A DNA stretch of 64,000 nt from Pseudomonas piscis (GTDB lineage: Bacteria > Pseudomonadota > Gammaproteobacteria > Pseudomonadales > Pseudomonadaceae). Below are positions 32,451-40,330 of this stretch, piece by piece. Under the pieces are notes generated by a model. That model ran no database searches. It worked only from the letters and a program-made list of their open reading frames with translations, and had not been told where the DNA came from. A program made the position numbers and the translations under genes. Position 1 is the stretch's first letter. Each line of letters opens with the position of its first letter. The DNA lies in contig NZ_WHUV01000003.1 of assembly GCF_009380155.1 (NCBI RefSeq), positions 558,001 through 622,000 of the forward strand. Reading direction: 5' to 3'.

Positions 32451-34523
32451 ATGAGTAAGAACGCTCGTATTGCTTTGTTCGACCGTGGGTTGCTGCTCAC
32501 GGCGTGCCAGGATGCCGTGAAGAAGCTGCTGCCCCAGGCGCAATGGAAGAACCCGGTGATGTTCGTGGTCTACCTGGGCAGCCTGCTCACCACCTTGCTG
32601 TGGCTGCAGTCCCTGGGTGGGCAGGGCGAGGCCCCCAGCGGCTTCATCCTGAGCATCGCCCTGTGGTTGTGGTTCACCGTGTTGTTCGCCAACTTCGCCG
32701 AGGCCCTGGCCGAGGGCCGCAGCCGGGCCCAGGCGGCGAGCCTCAAGGGCATGAAGCGCCAGACCCTGGCCAAGTTGCTGCAACAGCCACGGCACGGCGC
32801 CGCCTGGCTGCCCATGGCCGCCAGCGAGTTGCGCAAGGACATGGTGGTGCTGATCGAGGCCGGCGACCTGGTGCCCCTGGACGGCGAGGTCATCGAAGGC
32901 GTGGCCACGGTGGACGAGAGCGCCATCACCGGTGAGTCGGCGCCGGTGATCCGCGAGGCCGGCGGCGACTTCTCCTCGGTCACCGGCGGCACCAAGGTGC
33001 TGTCCGACTGGCTGGTGGTGCGCATCAGCGTCAACCCCGGCGAATCCTTCCTGGACCGCATGATCTCCATGGTGGAATCGGCGCGGCGGCAGAAGACCCC
33101 CAACGAGGTGGCCCTGACCATCCTCCTGGTGGGCCTGACCCTGTTGTTCCTGTTGGTGATCGTCACCCTGAGCCCGTACTCGCTGTTCGCCGTGGCCATG
33201 AGCGGCACCGGCAGCGTGGTCAGTGCCACGGTGCTGGTGGCGCTGCTGGTGTGCCTGATCCCCACCACCATCGGCGGCCTGCTGTCGGCCATCGGCGTGG
33301 CGGGCATGAGCCGGATGATGTCGGCCAACGTCATCGCCACCTCCGGCCGTGCGGTGGAGGCGGCGGGTGACGTGGACGTGCTGCTGTTGGACAAGACCGG
33401 CACCATTACCCTGGGCAATCGCCAGGCCAGTGCCTTCCTGCCGGCCCCGGGGATCCGCGACAGCGAACTGGCGGATGCCGCGCAATTGGCGTCCCTGGCC
33501 GATGAAACCCCTGAAGGGCGGAGCATCGTGGTCCTGGCCCGGCAACAGTTCGACATCGCTGGGCGCGACCTTGCGACCCTGGGTGCGAGTGCCGTGCCGT
33601 TCACCGCCCAGACCCGCATGAGCGGCGTCGACCTGCCCCAGGGCCGCTGCATCCGCAAGGGCGCCGCCGATGCCATCCGCCGCCACATCGAGGCCCTGGG
33701 CGGCAGCTTTGCGCCAGCCCTGCAGGCCAGGGTCGATGAAGTCTCGCGCCGTGGCAGCACGCCGCTGGTGGTCAGCGACGGGGCCCAGGCCCTGGGCGTG
33801 GTGGAGCTCAAGGACGTGGTCAAGGGCGGGATCAAGGAACGCTTCGCCGAGCTGCGGCGCATGGGCATCAAGACCGTGATGATCACCGGCGACAACCGCC
33901 TGACCGCTGCCGCCATTGCCGTGGAGGCCGGGGTCGACGATTTTCTCGCCGAGGCCCGGCCCGAGGACAAGCTGCAGCTGATCCGCGACTACCAGGCCAA
34001 GGGCAAGCTGGTGGCCATGACCGGCGACGGCACCAACGACGCCCCGGCCCTGGCCCAGGCCGATGTGGCCGTGGCCATGAACAGCGGCACCCAGGCGGCG
34101 AAGGAAGCCGGCAACATGGTCGACCTGGACAGCAACCCGACCAAGCTGATCGAGGTGGTGGAGGTGGGCAAGCAGATGCTCATGACCCGTGGCGCGCTGA
34201 CCACCTTCAGCGTGGCCAACGATGTGGCCAAGTATTTTGCTATCGTACCGGCCGCGTTCGTTGCTACTTACCCGCAGTTGGCGGCGTTGAACGTGATGCA
34301 CTTGAACAGCCCGAACTCGGCGATCTTGAGCGCGGTGATCTTCAATGCCCTGATCATCGTGTTCCTCATCCCCCTGGCGCTCAAGGGCGTGAAGTACCGC
34401 TCCATCGGGGCGGCGGCGTTGCTCAACCGCAATCTGCTGATCTACGGCCTGGGCGGGGTGCTGGTACCCTTTGCCGGGATCAAGCTGATCGACATGCTGC
34501 TGGCCGGGCTCGGCCTGGTCTGA
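32451..34523 (+). CDS. kdpB: K+-transporting ATPase ATP-binding subunit B (KdpB)
   Basis: 690-aa P-type ATPase that powers K+ uptake. The phosphorylation site is Asp314 in DKTGTITLG; TGES is in SAITGESAPV, GDGTNDAPALAQADVAVAMN is the hinge motif, and the nucleotide domain has KGAADAIRRH. Six to seven hydrophobic helices. Only six bases separate it from kdpC, with a weak AAGAGA ribosome site. A hairpin lies between this gene and kdpD. Confidence 0.97.
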   Translation: MSKNARIALFDRGLLLTACQDAVKKLLPQAQWKNPVMFVVYLGSLLTTLLWLQSLGGQGEAPSGFILSIALWLWFTVLFANFAEALAEGRSRAQAASLKGMKRQTLAKLLQQPRHGAAWLPMAASELRKDMVVLIEAGDLVPLDGEVIEGVATVDESAITGESAPVIREAGGDFSSVTGGTKVLSDWLVVRISVNPGESFLDRMISMVESARRQKTPNEVALTILLVGLTLLFLLVIVTLSPYSLFAVAMSGTGSVVSATVLVALLVCLIPTTIGGLLSAIGVAGMSRMMSANVIATSGRAVEAAGDVDVLLLDKTGTITLGNRQASAFLPAPGIRDSELADAAQLASLADETPEGRSIVVLARQQFDIAGRDLATLGASAVPFTAQTRMSGVDLPQGRCIRKGAADAIRRHIEALGGSFAPALQARVDEVSRRGSTPLVVSDGAQALGVVELKDVVKGGIKERFAELRRMGIKTVMITGDNRLTAAAIAVEAGVDDFLAEARPEDKLQLIRDYQAKGKLVAMTGDGTNDAPALAQADVAVAMNSGTQAAKEAGNMVDLDSNPTKLIEVVEVGKQMLMTRGALTTFSVANDVAKYFAIVPAAFVATYPQLAALNVMHLNSPNSAILSAVIFNALIIVFLIPLALKGVKYRSIGAAALLNRNLLIYGLGGVLVPFAGIKLIDMLLAGLGLV

Positions 34524-34532
34524 CAGGACTCG

Positions 34533-34562
34533 CAAGGCGGCGCTCCCCGGAGCGCCGCCTTG
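34533..34562 (+). terminator. Strong hairpin between kdpB and kdpD
   Basis: A 12- to 14-bp GC-rich stem (34533-34546 with 34549-34562 at most) lies 10 bp after kdpB, with only a short TTGTTCATT after it. It is probably a partial terminator that lowers kdpDE expression relative to kdpFACB. Confidence 0.6.
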
Positions 34563-34579
34563 TTCATTCAAGGATGCAC

Positions 34580-37273
34580 ATGGCTGTTCTCGACACTGGT
34601 ATCCCCCCTCGCGATGGGCGCCCCGATCCCGATGCGTTGCTGGAAAAACTGCAGCAGGACGAACAGGCCGCCCGGCGCGGCAAGTTGCGCATCTACTTCG
34701 GCTCCAACGCCGGGGTCGGCAAGACCTGCGCCATGCTCACCGCCGCCCGCCAGGAACTGGCCCAGGGTCGCGATGTGGTGGCCGGGATCGTCGAGACCCA
34801 CGGCCGGCGCGACACCGCCGAGCTGCTGCAAGGCATCGAGGTGCTGCCTCGGCACCAGCTGATGCACCGTGAGCATGCCTTGCCCGAATTCGACCTGGAT
34901 GCCGCCCTGGCCCGCCAGCCGGCGGTACTGCTGGTGGACGAACTGGCCCACAGCAATGTCCAGGGTTCCCGGCATCCCAAGCGCTGGCAGGACGTCGAGG
35001 AACTGCTGCGGGCCGGCATCGACGTCTGGACCACCCTCAATGTCCAGCACCTGGAAAGCCTCAACGACATCGTCAGCGGGATCATCGGCATCCGCGTGCG
35101 CGAGACGGTGCCCGATCATCTGTTCGACGACGCCCACGAAGTGCTGGTGATCGACCTGCCGCCGGACGACCTGCTGCGCCGGCTCAAGGACGGCAAGGTG
35201 TACCTGGCGCCCCAGGCCGAGCGGGCCTCGCGCAATTTCTTTCGCAAGGGCAACCTGCTGGCCCTGCGCGAGCTGACCCTGCGGCGCACCGCCGACCGGG
35301 TCGACGCGCAGATGCGCGACTACCGCCGCGAACGCTCGATCAACGCCCTGTGGCCAGCCCGGGAGCGGTTGCTGGTGGGGATCGCCGGGGATCCGGCGGA
35401 CGAGCGCCTGGTGCGCGAGGCGGCGCGCCTGGCGCAAAAGCTCGAGGCCGACTGGATGGTGGTGCACGTGGCGCCGGCCCAGCGTCGGGGCATCGGCGCC
35501 AGTCGGTATGCGGCTGCCATGAAGACCCTGGCCCTGGCCGCCGAGTTCGGTGCCGAGACCGCGACCCTGCCCGGCATGGACGTGGCCGAGGCCCTGGCCG
35601 CCTGTGCCCGCGAGCACAACGCCAATCGCCTGGTGCTGGGCCATTACCCGCGCCGGGTGTGGCAGGTCTGGCACCAGTCGGTGAGCGATCGCCTCAGTCG
35701 CCAGCACCCGGAAATCGACCAGATCGTGATCGCCAATGGGCCAGCGGACCGCCAGCGCAGCGTGGCACCCAAGCCCGAGGCCGGCCTGGCGCCCAGTCGT
35801 GCGCCGGCCTACCTGTGGGCCAGCCTGGCGTGCTTCGCCGCCACGGCAGTGGCGGCACTGTTGTTGAAGGTCTTCGACCCGGCCAACGTGGTGATGCTGT
35901 TCCTGCTCACCGTGGTCCTGGTGGCCCTGCGCCTGGGGCGCGGCCCCGGGGTCTGGGCGGCGATGCTGGCGGTGTTGTGCTTCGACTTCTTCTTCGTCCA
36001 GCCGGTGTGGTCGTTCACGGTCAACGACACCCAGTACTTCTTCACCTTCGCCCTGATGCTCGGCATCGCCCTGATCACCGGCCAGCTCACCGCGCGCCTG
36101 CGCCACCAGGCGCGTACCGCCGCCGAGGGCGAGCGCCGGGCCACGTCCCTGGCCGGGCTGGCCCGGGAGCTGTCGGCGGCGCTCACCGAGGAGCAGATCT
36201 GCGCCGTGGCCCTGCGCACCTTCAGCGGGGTGTTCGCGGCGCGGGTCGGGCTGGCGCTGCCGGATGCCGGCGATCGCGTGCGGGCCTTGAGCGCCAATGG
36301 CCTGGAACTGGACGAGAGCATCGCCCAGTGGGCCTACGATCATGGCCAGCCGGCCGGTAGCGGCACCGATACCCTGGCGGCGGCCCGGGGGCGCTACTTG
36401 CCGCTCAAGGCGCCGATGCGCGTGCGTGGCGTGCTGGTACTGGAACTGGAGGACCCCGAGCGGCTGCGCGAGCCGGAAGAACAACGCTTGTTGCAAGCCT
36501 GCATGAGCCAGCTGGCGATCGCCCTGGAACGGGTGCACTACGTCGAGGTGGCCCAGAGCACCGTGGTGCAGATGGAAGGCGAGCGCATGCGCAACACCCT
36601 GCTGGCGGCGATCTCCCATGACTTGCGCACCCCCCTGACCACCATCATCGGCGCTGCCGACGCCGCCTTGCCCCATGCCCCCGACGGCGTCCTGGCGCAG
36701 TTGCTGCGGGGTATCCATGACCAGGCCGGCTCCATGCAGCGGCTGATCGAGAACCTGCTGGACATGGCCCGCATGCAGGAGCGTGGGGTGCGCCTGAATC
36801 GCCAGTGGAACTCCCTGGAGGAGATCGTCGGCAGTGCCCTGCGCCAGTTGCGCGAGCCCCTGGCCGGGCATCAGGTGCGGGTCGCCATGGCGCCGCAGTT
36901 GCCGCTGGTGGAGGTGGACGCGCTGTTGCTGGAGCGGGTACTGGTCAACCTGCTGGACAACGCCGCCAAGTACACGCCGGCCGGGACCCTGGTGCAGGTC
37001 AGCGCGCGCCAGGTCGACCAGCAGATCATCCTGCAGGTCAGCGACAGCGGCCCCGGTTGCCCCAAGGGCAGTTCCCCGGCCAGCCTGTTCGAAGCTTTCA
37101 GCCGTGGCCAGCAGGAATCGGCCGTGGCCGGGATCGGCCTGGGCCTGGCCCTGGCCAAGCGTATCGTCGAGGCCCATGGCGGACGGATCGAGGCCCAGCC
37201 TCACGCCGACGCCGGGCTGAGTTTTGTCATCACCTTGCCGGCGGGACAACCGCCTTCGATGGAAACCCTATGA
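34580..37273 (+). CDS. kdpD: Sensor histidine kinase KdpD
   Basis: 897-aa inner-membrane kinase sensing K+ limitation and turgor. Order: KdpD N-terminal domain with Walker A GSNAGVGKT (41-49) and VDELAHSN; universal-stress-like domain (about 250-370); four closely spaced membrane helices (about 410-500); GAF domain; kinase core with phospho-accepting His680 in ISHDLRTPLTTIIG; and N-box DNAAKYTP. The ATG at 34580 has AAGGA upstream; an ATG two codons earlier overlaps that site. It overlaps kdpE by four bases. Confidence 0.96.
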   Translation: MAVLDTGIPPRDGRPDPDALLEKLQQDEQAARRGKLRIYFGSNAGVGKTCAMLTAARQELAQGRDVVAGIVETHGRRDTAELLQGIEVLPRHQLMHREHALPEFDLDAALARQPAVLLVDELAHSNVQGSRHPKRWQDVEELLRAGIDVWTTLNVQHLESLNDIVSGIIGIRVRETVPDHLFDDAHEVLVIDLPPDDLLRRLKDGKVYLAPQAERASRNFFRKGNLLALRELTLRRTADRVDAQMRDYRRERSINALWPARERLLVGIAGDPADERLVREAARLAQKLEADWMVVHVAPAQRRGIGASRYAAAMKTLALAAEFGAETATLPGMDVAEALAACAREHNANRLVLGHYPRRVWQVWHQSVSDRLSRQHPEIDQIVIANGPADRQRSVAPKPEAGLAPSRAPAYLWASLACFAATAVAALLLKVFDPANVVMLFLLTVVLVALRLGRGPGVWAAMLAVLCFDFFFVQPVWSFTVNDTQYFFTFALMLGIALITGQLTARLRHQARTAAEGERRATSLAGLARELSAALTEEQICAVALRTFSGVFAARVGLALPDAGDRVRALSANGLELDESIAQWAYDHGQPAGSGTDTLAAARGRYLPLKAPMRVRGVLVLELEDPERLREPEEQRLLQACMSQLAIALERVHYVEVAQSTVVQMEGERMRNTLLAAISHDLRTPLTTIIGAADAALPHAPDGVLAQLLRGIHDQAGSMQRLIENLLDMARMQERGVRLNRQWNSLEEIVGSALRQLREPLAGHQVRVAMAPQLPLVEVDALLLERVLVNLLDNAAKYTPAGTLVQVSARQVDQQIILQVSDSGPGCPKGSSPASLFEAFSRGQQESAVAGIGLGLALAKRIVEAHGGRIEAQPHADAGLSFVITLPAGQPPSMETL

Positions 37274-37965
37274 GCAGCAGCCCACGCATCCTGATCGTCG
37301 AGGACGAAGCCAATATCCGCCGCTTCGTCGGTATCGCCCTGGAGGACGAAGGTTTCCAGGTATTCGAGGCCGACAGTGTCAAGCGCGCGCTGATCCATGC
37401 AGCCAGCCGCCAGCCGGACCTGGTGATCGTCGACCTGGGCCTGCCCGATGGCGATGGCAAGCAACTGATCAGCGAGCTGCGGGGCTGGCTGGCGGTGCCG
37501 ATCCTGGTGCTTTCGGCGCGGGATCGGGAAGCGGAGAAGGTCGCCGCCCTGGACGCCGGGGCCGACGACTACCTGGTCAAGCCGTTCGGCGTACCGGAGT
37601 TGTTGGCGCGGATTCGCGCGCAACTGCGCCGCCATGGCCAGAGTGGGGCGGCCGCGGCCACCAGCAAGGTCAACTTCGGCGCCATCGAGGTGGACCTGGC
37701 GACCCATGAGGTGCGCCGCGAAGGGCAGCCGGTGCACCTGACGCCGATCGAGTACCGTCTGCTTTGTGCGCTGATCCGCGGCCAGAGCCGGGTCCTGACC
37801 CATCGCCAGCTGCTGCTGGAAGTCTGGGGCCTGGACTATGTGGACCGGGCCCACTACCTGCGGGTGCACATGGCCCATCTGCGGCAGAAGCTGGAGGCCG
37901 ATCCGGCCCAGCCCCAGCATCTGGTCACCGAATTGCAGGTGGGTTATCGCCTGGTGGGGCTCTGA
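37270..37965 (+). CDS. kdpE: Response regulator KdpE
   Basis: 231-aa OmpR-family regulator. The receiver domain has acidic residues in VEDEANIR, phospho-acceptor Asp55 in VIVDLGLPDGDG and Lys in LVKPFG; the winged-helix domain contains LTPIEYRLLCALIR and the C-terminal VTELQVGYRLVGL. It activates kdpFABC when phosphorylated by KdpD. Its ATG overlaps the kdpD stop (ATGA), so the two are translationally coupled. The last 22 bases overlap a small ORF on the other strand. Confidence 0.96.
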   Translation: MSSSPRILIVEDEANIRRFVGIALEDEGFQVFEADSVKRALIHAASRQPDLVIVDLGLPDGDGKQLISELRGWLAVPILVLSARDREAEKVAALDAGADDYLVKPFGVPELLARIRAQLRRHGQSGAAAATSKVNFGAIEVDLATHEVRREGQPVHLTPIEYRLLCALIRGQSRVLTHRQLLLEVWGLDYVDRAHYLRVHMAHLRQKLEADPAQPQHLVTELQVGYRLVGL

Positions 37966-38096
37966 GCCCGGGCATGGCTAGCGTCTGATACACGCTTGTC
38001 GCGACGGCGTTCGTGCAAGAAATCGAGGTAGAAGGTGATACCGCCGAAGATGGCGATGGCGAGCAAGATGAAAAAACCGATCTGGGCAGAGCTCAT
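37944..38096 (-). CDS. Small membrane protein, 50 aa
   Basis: A 50-codon ORF on the minus strand starts MSSAQIGFFILLAIAIFGGI and has one membrane helix (residues 5-25), then a basic tail HERRRDKRV. The ATG is preceded by AAGGA eight bases upstream, a good ribosome site. It overlaps the kdpE 3' end by 22 bp in antisense. No family is recognised; the helix-plus-basic-tail layout is common among small inner-membrane proteins. Supported by ribosome site and composition only. Confidence 0.55.
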   Translation of the reverse strand: MSSAQIGFFILLAIAIFGGITFYLDFLHERRRDKRVSDASHARAQSPTRR

Positions 38097-38303
38097 GGTC
38101 TAGGTCCTTGGCAAGGCGCGGCGAAGCGGCCCGGGAGCCGTTCGCGAAGCGTCGGGGAGCTGATAGATAGTCCCTCGGCGCGAGCCTGGCCAGGGCTTAT
38201 ATGAAAGCTTTACGGGGTAGCCAGCGAACGCTACGCCGGTCATACACAACGCCGGGTCCTTGCTAGAATCGACGCCCCTCAACTGACTTCAGGCTGCTGT
38301 TCC

Positions 38304-38801
38304 ATGACTGCTCCGACCCCGTTGATCCGCACCGTCCTGCCTGCCGACCTGGACCGCTGCTTCGCCATCGAGACCCAGGCCTACGAAGGCGACGAAGCCG
38401 CGACCCGGGACAAGATCGCCACGCGTATCGCCACCTGGCCCGAGGGTTTCATCGTCGCCGAGGTCGCGGGCGTGGTGGCCGGTTTCATCAACTCCGGCGC
38501 CACCTTCGAGGTGCAGATGGCCGACGAGGCCTTCAAGGAACTGGTCGGCCACGACCCGGCAGGCCCCGAGGTGGTGATCATGTCGGTGGTGGTGCATCCG
38601 GACTTCCAGGGCCTGGGTCTGTCCCGGCAGTTGCTGGAAGCGTTCATCGCGCGCATGGCAGGCGCTGGCAAGGCGCGTATCCACCTGATGTGCAAGGAGC
38701 GCCATGTACCGCTCTACGAGCGCTTCGGTTTCGTCTATCTCAAGGCATCGGCTTCGGACCACGGCGGCATGGCCTGGCATGAGATGGTGCGGGCTCTGTA
38801 G
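38304..38801 (+). CDS. GNAT family N-acetyltransferase
   Basis: 165-aa single-domain acetyltransferase. The acetyl-CoA-binding region is MSVVVHPDFQGLGLSRQLLE and the C-terminal part has HVPLYERFGFVYL. Domain order resembles arylalkylamine N-acetyltransferase-like bacterial proteins, but the substrate is unknown. It stands alone with a strong terminator downstream. A separate ECF42-type promoter follows, so it is probably not part of the next operon. Confidence 0.88.
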   Translation: MTAPTPLIRTVLPADLDRCFAIETQAYEGDEAATRDKIATRIATWPEGFIVAEVAGVVAGFINSGATFEVQMADEAFKELVGHDPAGPEVVIMSVVVHPDFQGLGLSRQLLEAFIARMAGAGKARIHLMCKERHVPLYERFGFVYLKASASDHGGMAWHEMVRAL

Positions 38802-38814
38802 TTCCGCCACCGCC

Positions 38815-38840
38815 AAAGGCCGCTATGTCGCGGCCTTTTT
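38815..38840 (+). terminator. Terminator after the GNAT gene
   Basis: A 9-bp stem (38815-38823 with 38830-38838), loop TATGTC, running into a T-tract of seven. Confidence 0.88.
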
Positions 38841-38879
38841 TTGTGCCTGCATGGTTGGCGTGATTTTTTTCATCGGCAT

Positions 38880-38906
38880 TGTCGATTGTGCGAAATCCCA
38901 GGCGAC
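38880..38906 (+). promoter_or_regulatory. ECF42-type promoter (TGTCGA - 17 bp - CGAC)
   Basis: TGTCGA at 38880-38885 and CGAC at 38903-38906 with a 17-bp spacer. Published ECF42 targets carry TGTCGA at -35 and CG(A/T)C at -10. Predicted start is about 50 nt before the SnoaL-like gene. Because the ECF42 gene is fourth in the same run of genes, this would be its autoregulated promoter. Confidence 0.65.
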
Positions 38907-38965
38907 TAGGGATGAATCGAGCAGTTTGCTCGGTGATACCCATTCACCTTCCGAGGAATTTCGCC

Positions 38966-39400
38966 ATGTCCAATCCATCCAGTGAAGCCCGCGTACGCAG
39001 CCTGATCGACCATTGGCGGCAGGCGGTAATGGCCAGGGATATCGAGCAGATCGTCAGCTTCTACGCCGATGACATCGTCTCCTTCGACGCGGTCGGCGCC
39101 CTGCAATTCAAAGGCAAGGAGGCCTACCGTGCGCATTGGCAGGCTTGCATGCAGGTGTGCCCCGGTCCCGGGATCTTCGAGTTCCATCAATTGCAGGTGC
39201 GGGCTGGCGACGAGCTGGCGTTCGCCCATTGGCTGGCCCATTGCGGTGGCACCGATGCCGACGGTGTGAGCAAGGCCTGCTGGATGCGGGTCAGCGCGGC
39301 GTACCAGTGCCTGGGCGGCCAGTGGCAGGTGGTGCACGAGCATTGGTCGGCGCCCTTCGACATGCAGACCGGCACCACCTTGTTCGACCTCGAGCCCTGA
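38966..39400 (+). CDS. SnoaL-like / NTF2-fold protein
   Basis: 144-aa cytoplasmic protein of the NTF2-like superfamily (SnoaL/DUF4440 type), with the opening helix LIDHWRQAVMARDIEQIVSFYADDI and the C-terminal sheet WQVVHEHWSAPFD. Members are small-molecule isomerases, hydrolases or ligand-binding proteins. GAGGAA stands before the ATG at 38966. It is first in the run leading to the ECF42 sigma factor, behind the matching promoter. Substrate unknown. Confidence 0.85.
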   Translation: MSNPSSEARVRSLIDHWRQAVMARDIEQIVSFYADDIVSFDAVGALQFKGKEAYRAHWQACMQVCPGPGIFEFHQLQVRAGDELAFAHWLAHCGGTDADGVSKACWMRVSAAYQCLGGQWQVVHEHWSAPFDMQTGTTLFDLEP

Positions 39401-39467
39401 CCGTCGGCGGGTTCGCCAAAGCCACGAACAGCGACCATAGTTGATCAGCCCGATCATGGAGGTGCCC

Positions 39468-39812
39468 ATGAAATACCTATGCCTGGTGTATAGCGACGAA
39501 CAACTGCTGCACAGCCTGCCCGATAGCCCGAAGGATGCCGAGTGCCTGGCTTATGCCGAGGCGGTGCGCGACAGCGGGCGGATGCTCGCCGCCGAGGCCC
39601 TGCAATCGGTGCAGACCGCTACCACGGTGCGCATGCGCGGCGGCAAGCTGTCGATCACTGATGGCCCGTTCGCCGAAACCAAGGAGCAGTTGGCCGGGTT
39701 CTACCTGGTGGAGGCTCGGGATCTCAACGAAGCGATCCAGGTCGCCGGGCAGATTCCGGCAGCCCGGGTCGGCAGCGTGGAAGTGCGCCCGGTACGTGAA
39801 CTCAATCCCTGA
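39468..39812 (+). CDS. YCII-related DGPF-motif protein
   Basis: 114-aa protein of the YCII-related (DGPF) family: MKYLCLVYSDEQ at the start and the name-giving DGPF at residues 65-68 in SITDGPFAETKEQLAGFYLV. DGPF proteins are the hallmark genomic partners of ECF42 sigma factors. They are thought to be small-molecule-binding or catalytic proteins, but no activity is established. GGAGGTG precedes the ATG at 39468. It lies 26 bp before the AHSA1 gene. Confidence 0.9.
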   Translation: MKYLCLVYSDEQLLHSLPDSPKDAECLAYAEAVRDSGRMLAAEALQSVQTATTVRMRGGKLSITDGPFAETKEQLAGFYLVEARDLNEAIQVAGQIPAARVGSVEVRPVRELNP

Positions 39813-39838
39813 TGGCAACCAGCCAGAGGAGCGTCGCG

Positions 39839-40330
39839 ATGACTTTGCAGACTGCGGGCCGCGTGCCCGCCGAACATGAACTGTCGATCAGCCGCTTGAT
39901 CGATGCCCCGCGCAGCAAGCTGTTCCGTGCCTGGACCGAACCGGCGTTGCTGGCGCAATGGTGGGGGCCCCACGGCATGACCACTCCCGAGTGCGAGATG
40001 GACCTGTGGGTCGGCGGTCAGTTTCGGACCCTGATGCGCGCCCCCGATGGCAGCGAGTATCCGACCATGGGAGTGTTCCTGGAGATCGACGCACCGTCGC
40101 GGCTGGTGTTCACCGACGCCTTCCTGCCGGGCTGGATCCCCTCGGGCAAGCCGTTCATGACCGCCGAGGTGACCTTCGAGGAGCGGGGCGACCAGACCCT
40201 CTATACCGCTCGCGCCATGCACTGGAGCGAGGCCGATCGCCAGGCCCATGAAGCCATGGGCTTCCATGAGGGCTGGGGGCAGAGCCTGGAGCGCCTGGTG
40301 ACCCTGGTCACCCAGGGCATGCCCGACTGA
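39839..40330 (+). CDS. SRPBCC / AHSA1 domain protein
   Basis: 163-aa helix-grip (START-like) protein of the AHSA1 group. Visible motifs are SRLIDAPRSKLFRAWTEPAL, WWGPHGMTTPECEMDLWVGG and the C-terminal helix HEGWGQSLERLVTLV. It binds hydrophobic ligands; no catalytic role is known. The ATG at 39839 has AGAGGAG upstream. Its stop overlaps the sigma-factor start by one base, so the two are coupled. Confidence 0.88.
   Translation: MTLQTAGRVPAEHELSISRLIDAPRSKLFRAWTEPALLAQWWGPHGMTTPECEMDLWVGGQFRTLMRAPDGSEYPTMGVFLEIDAPSRLVFTDAFLPGWIPSGKPFMTAEVTFEERGDQTLYTARAMHWSEADRQAHEAMGFHEGWGQSLERLVTLVTQGMPD

Noticed and set aside
29838..34571. Very long open frame on the minus strand across the whole kdpFACB region (over 1500 codons)
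   Set aside because: It is an antisense shadow caused by GC-rich third positions of kdp genes. Its translation is low-complexity (His, Gln, Gly, Arg-rich) with no domain, while the plus strand encodes complete Kdp subunits.
34568..37249. Minus-strand open frame of about 890 codons opposite kdpD
   Set aside because: Shadow of kdpD; composition dominated by Gly, Gln, His and Arg with no recognisable motif.
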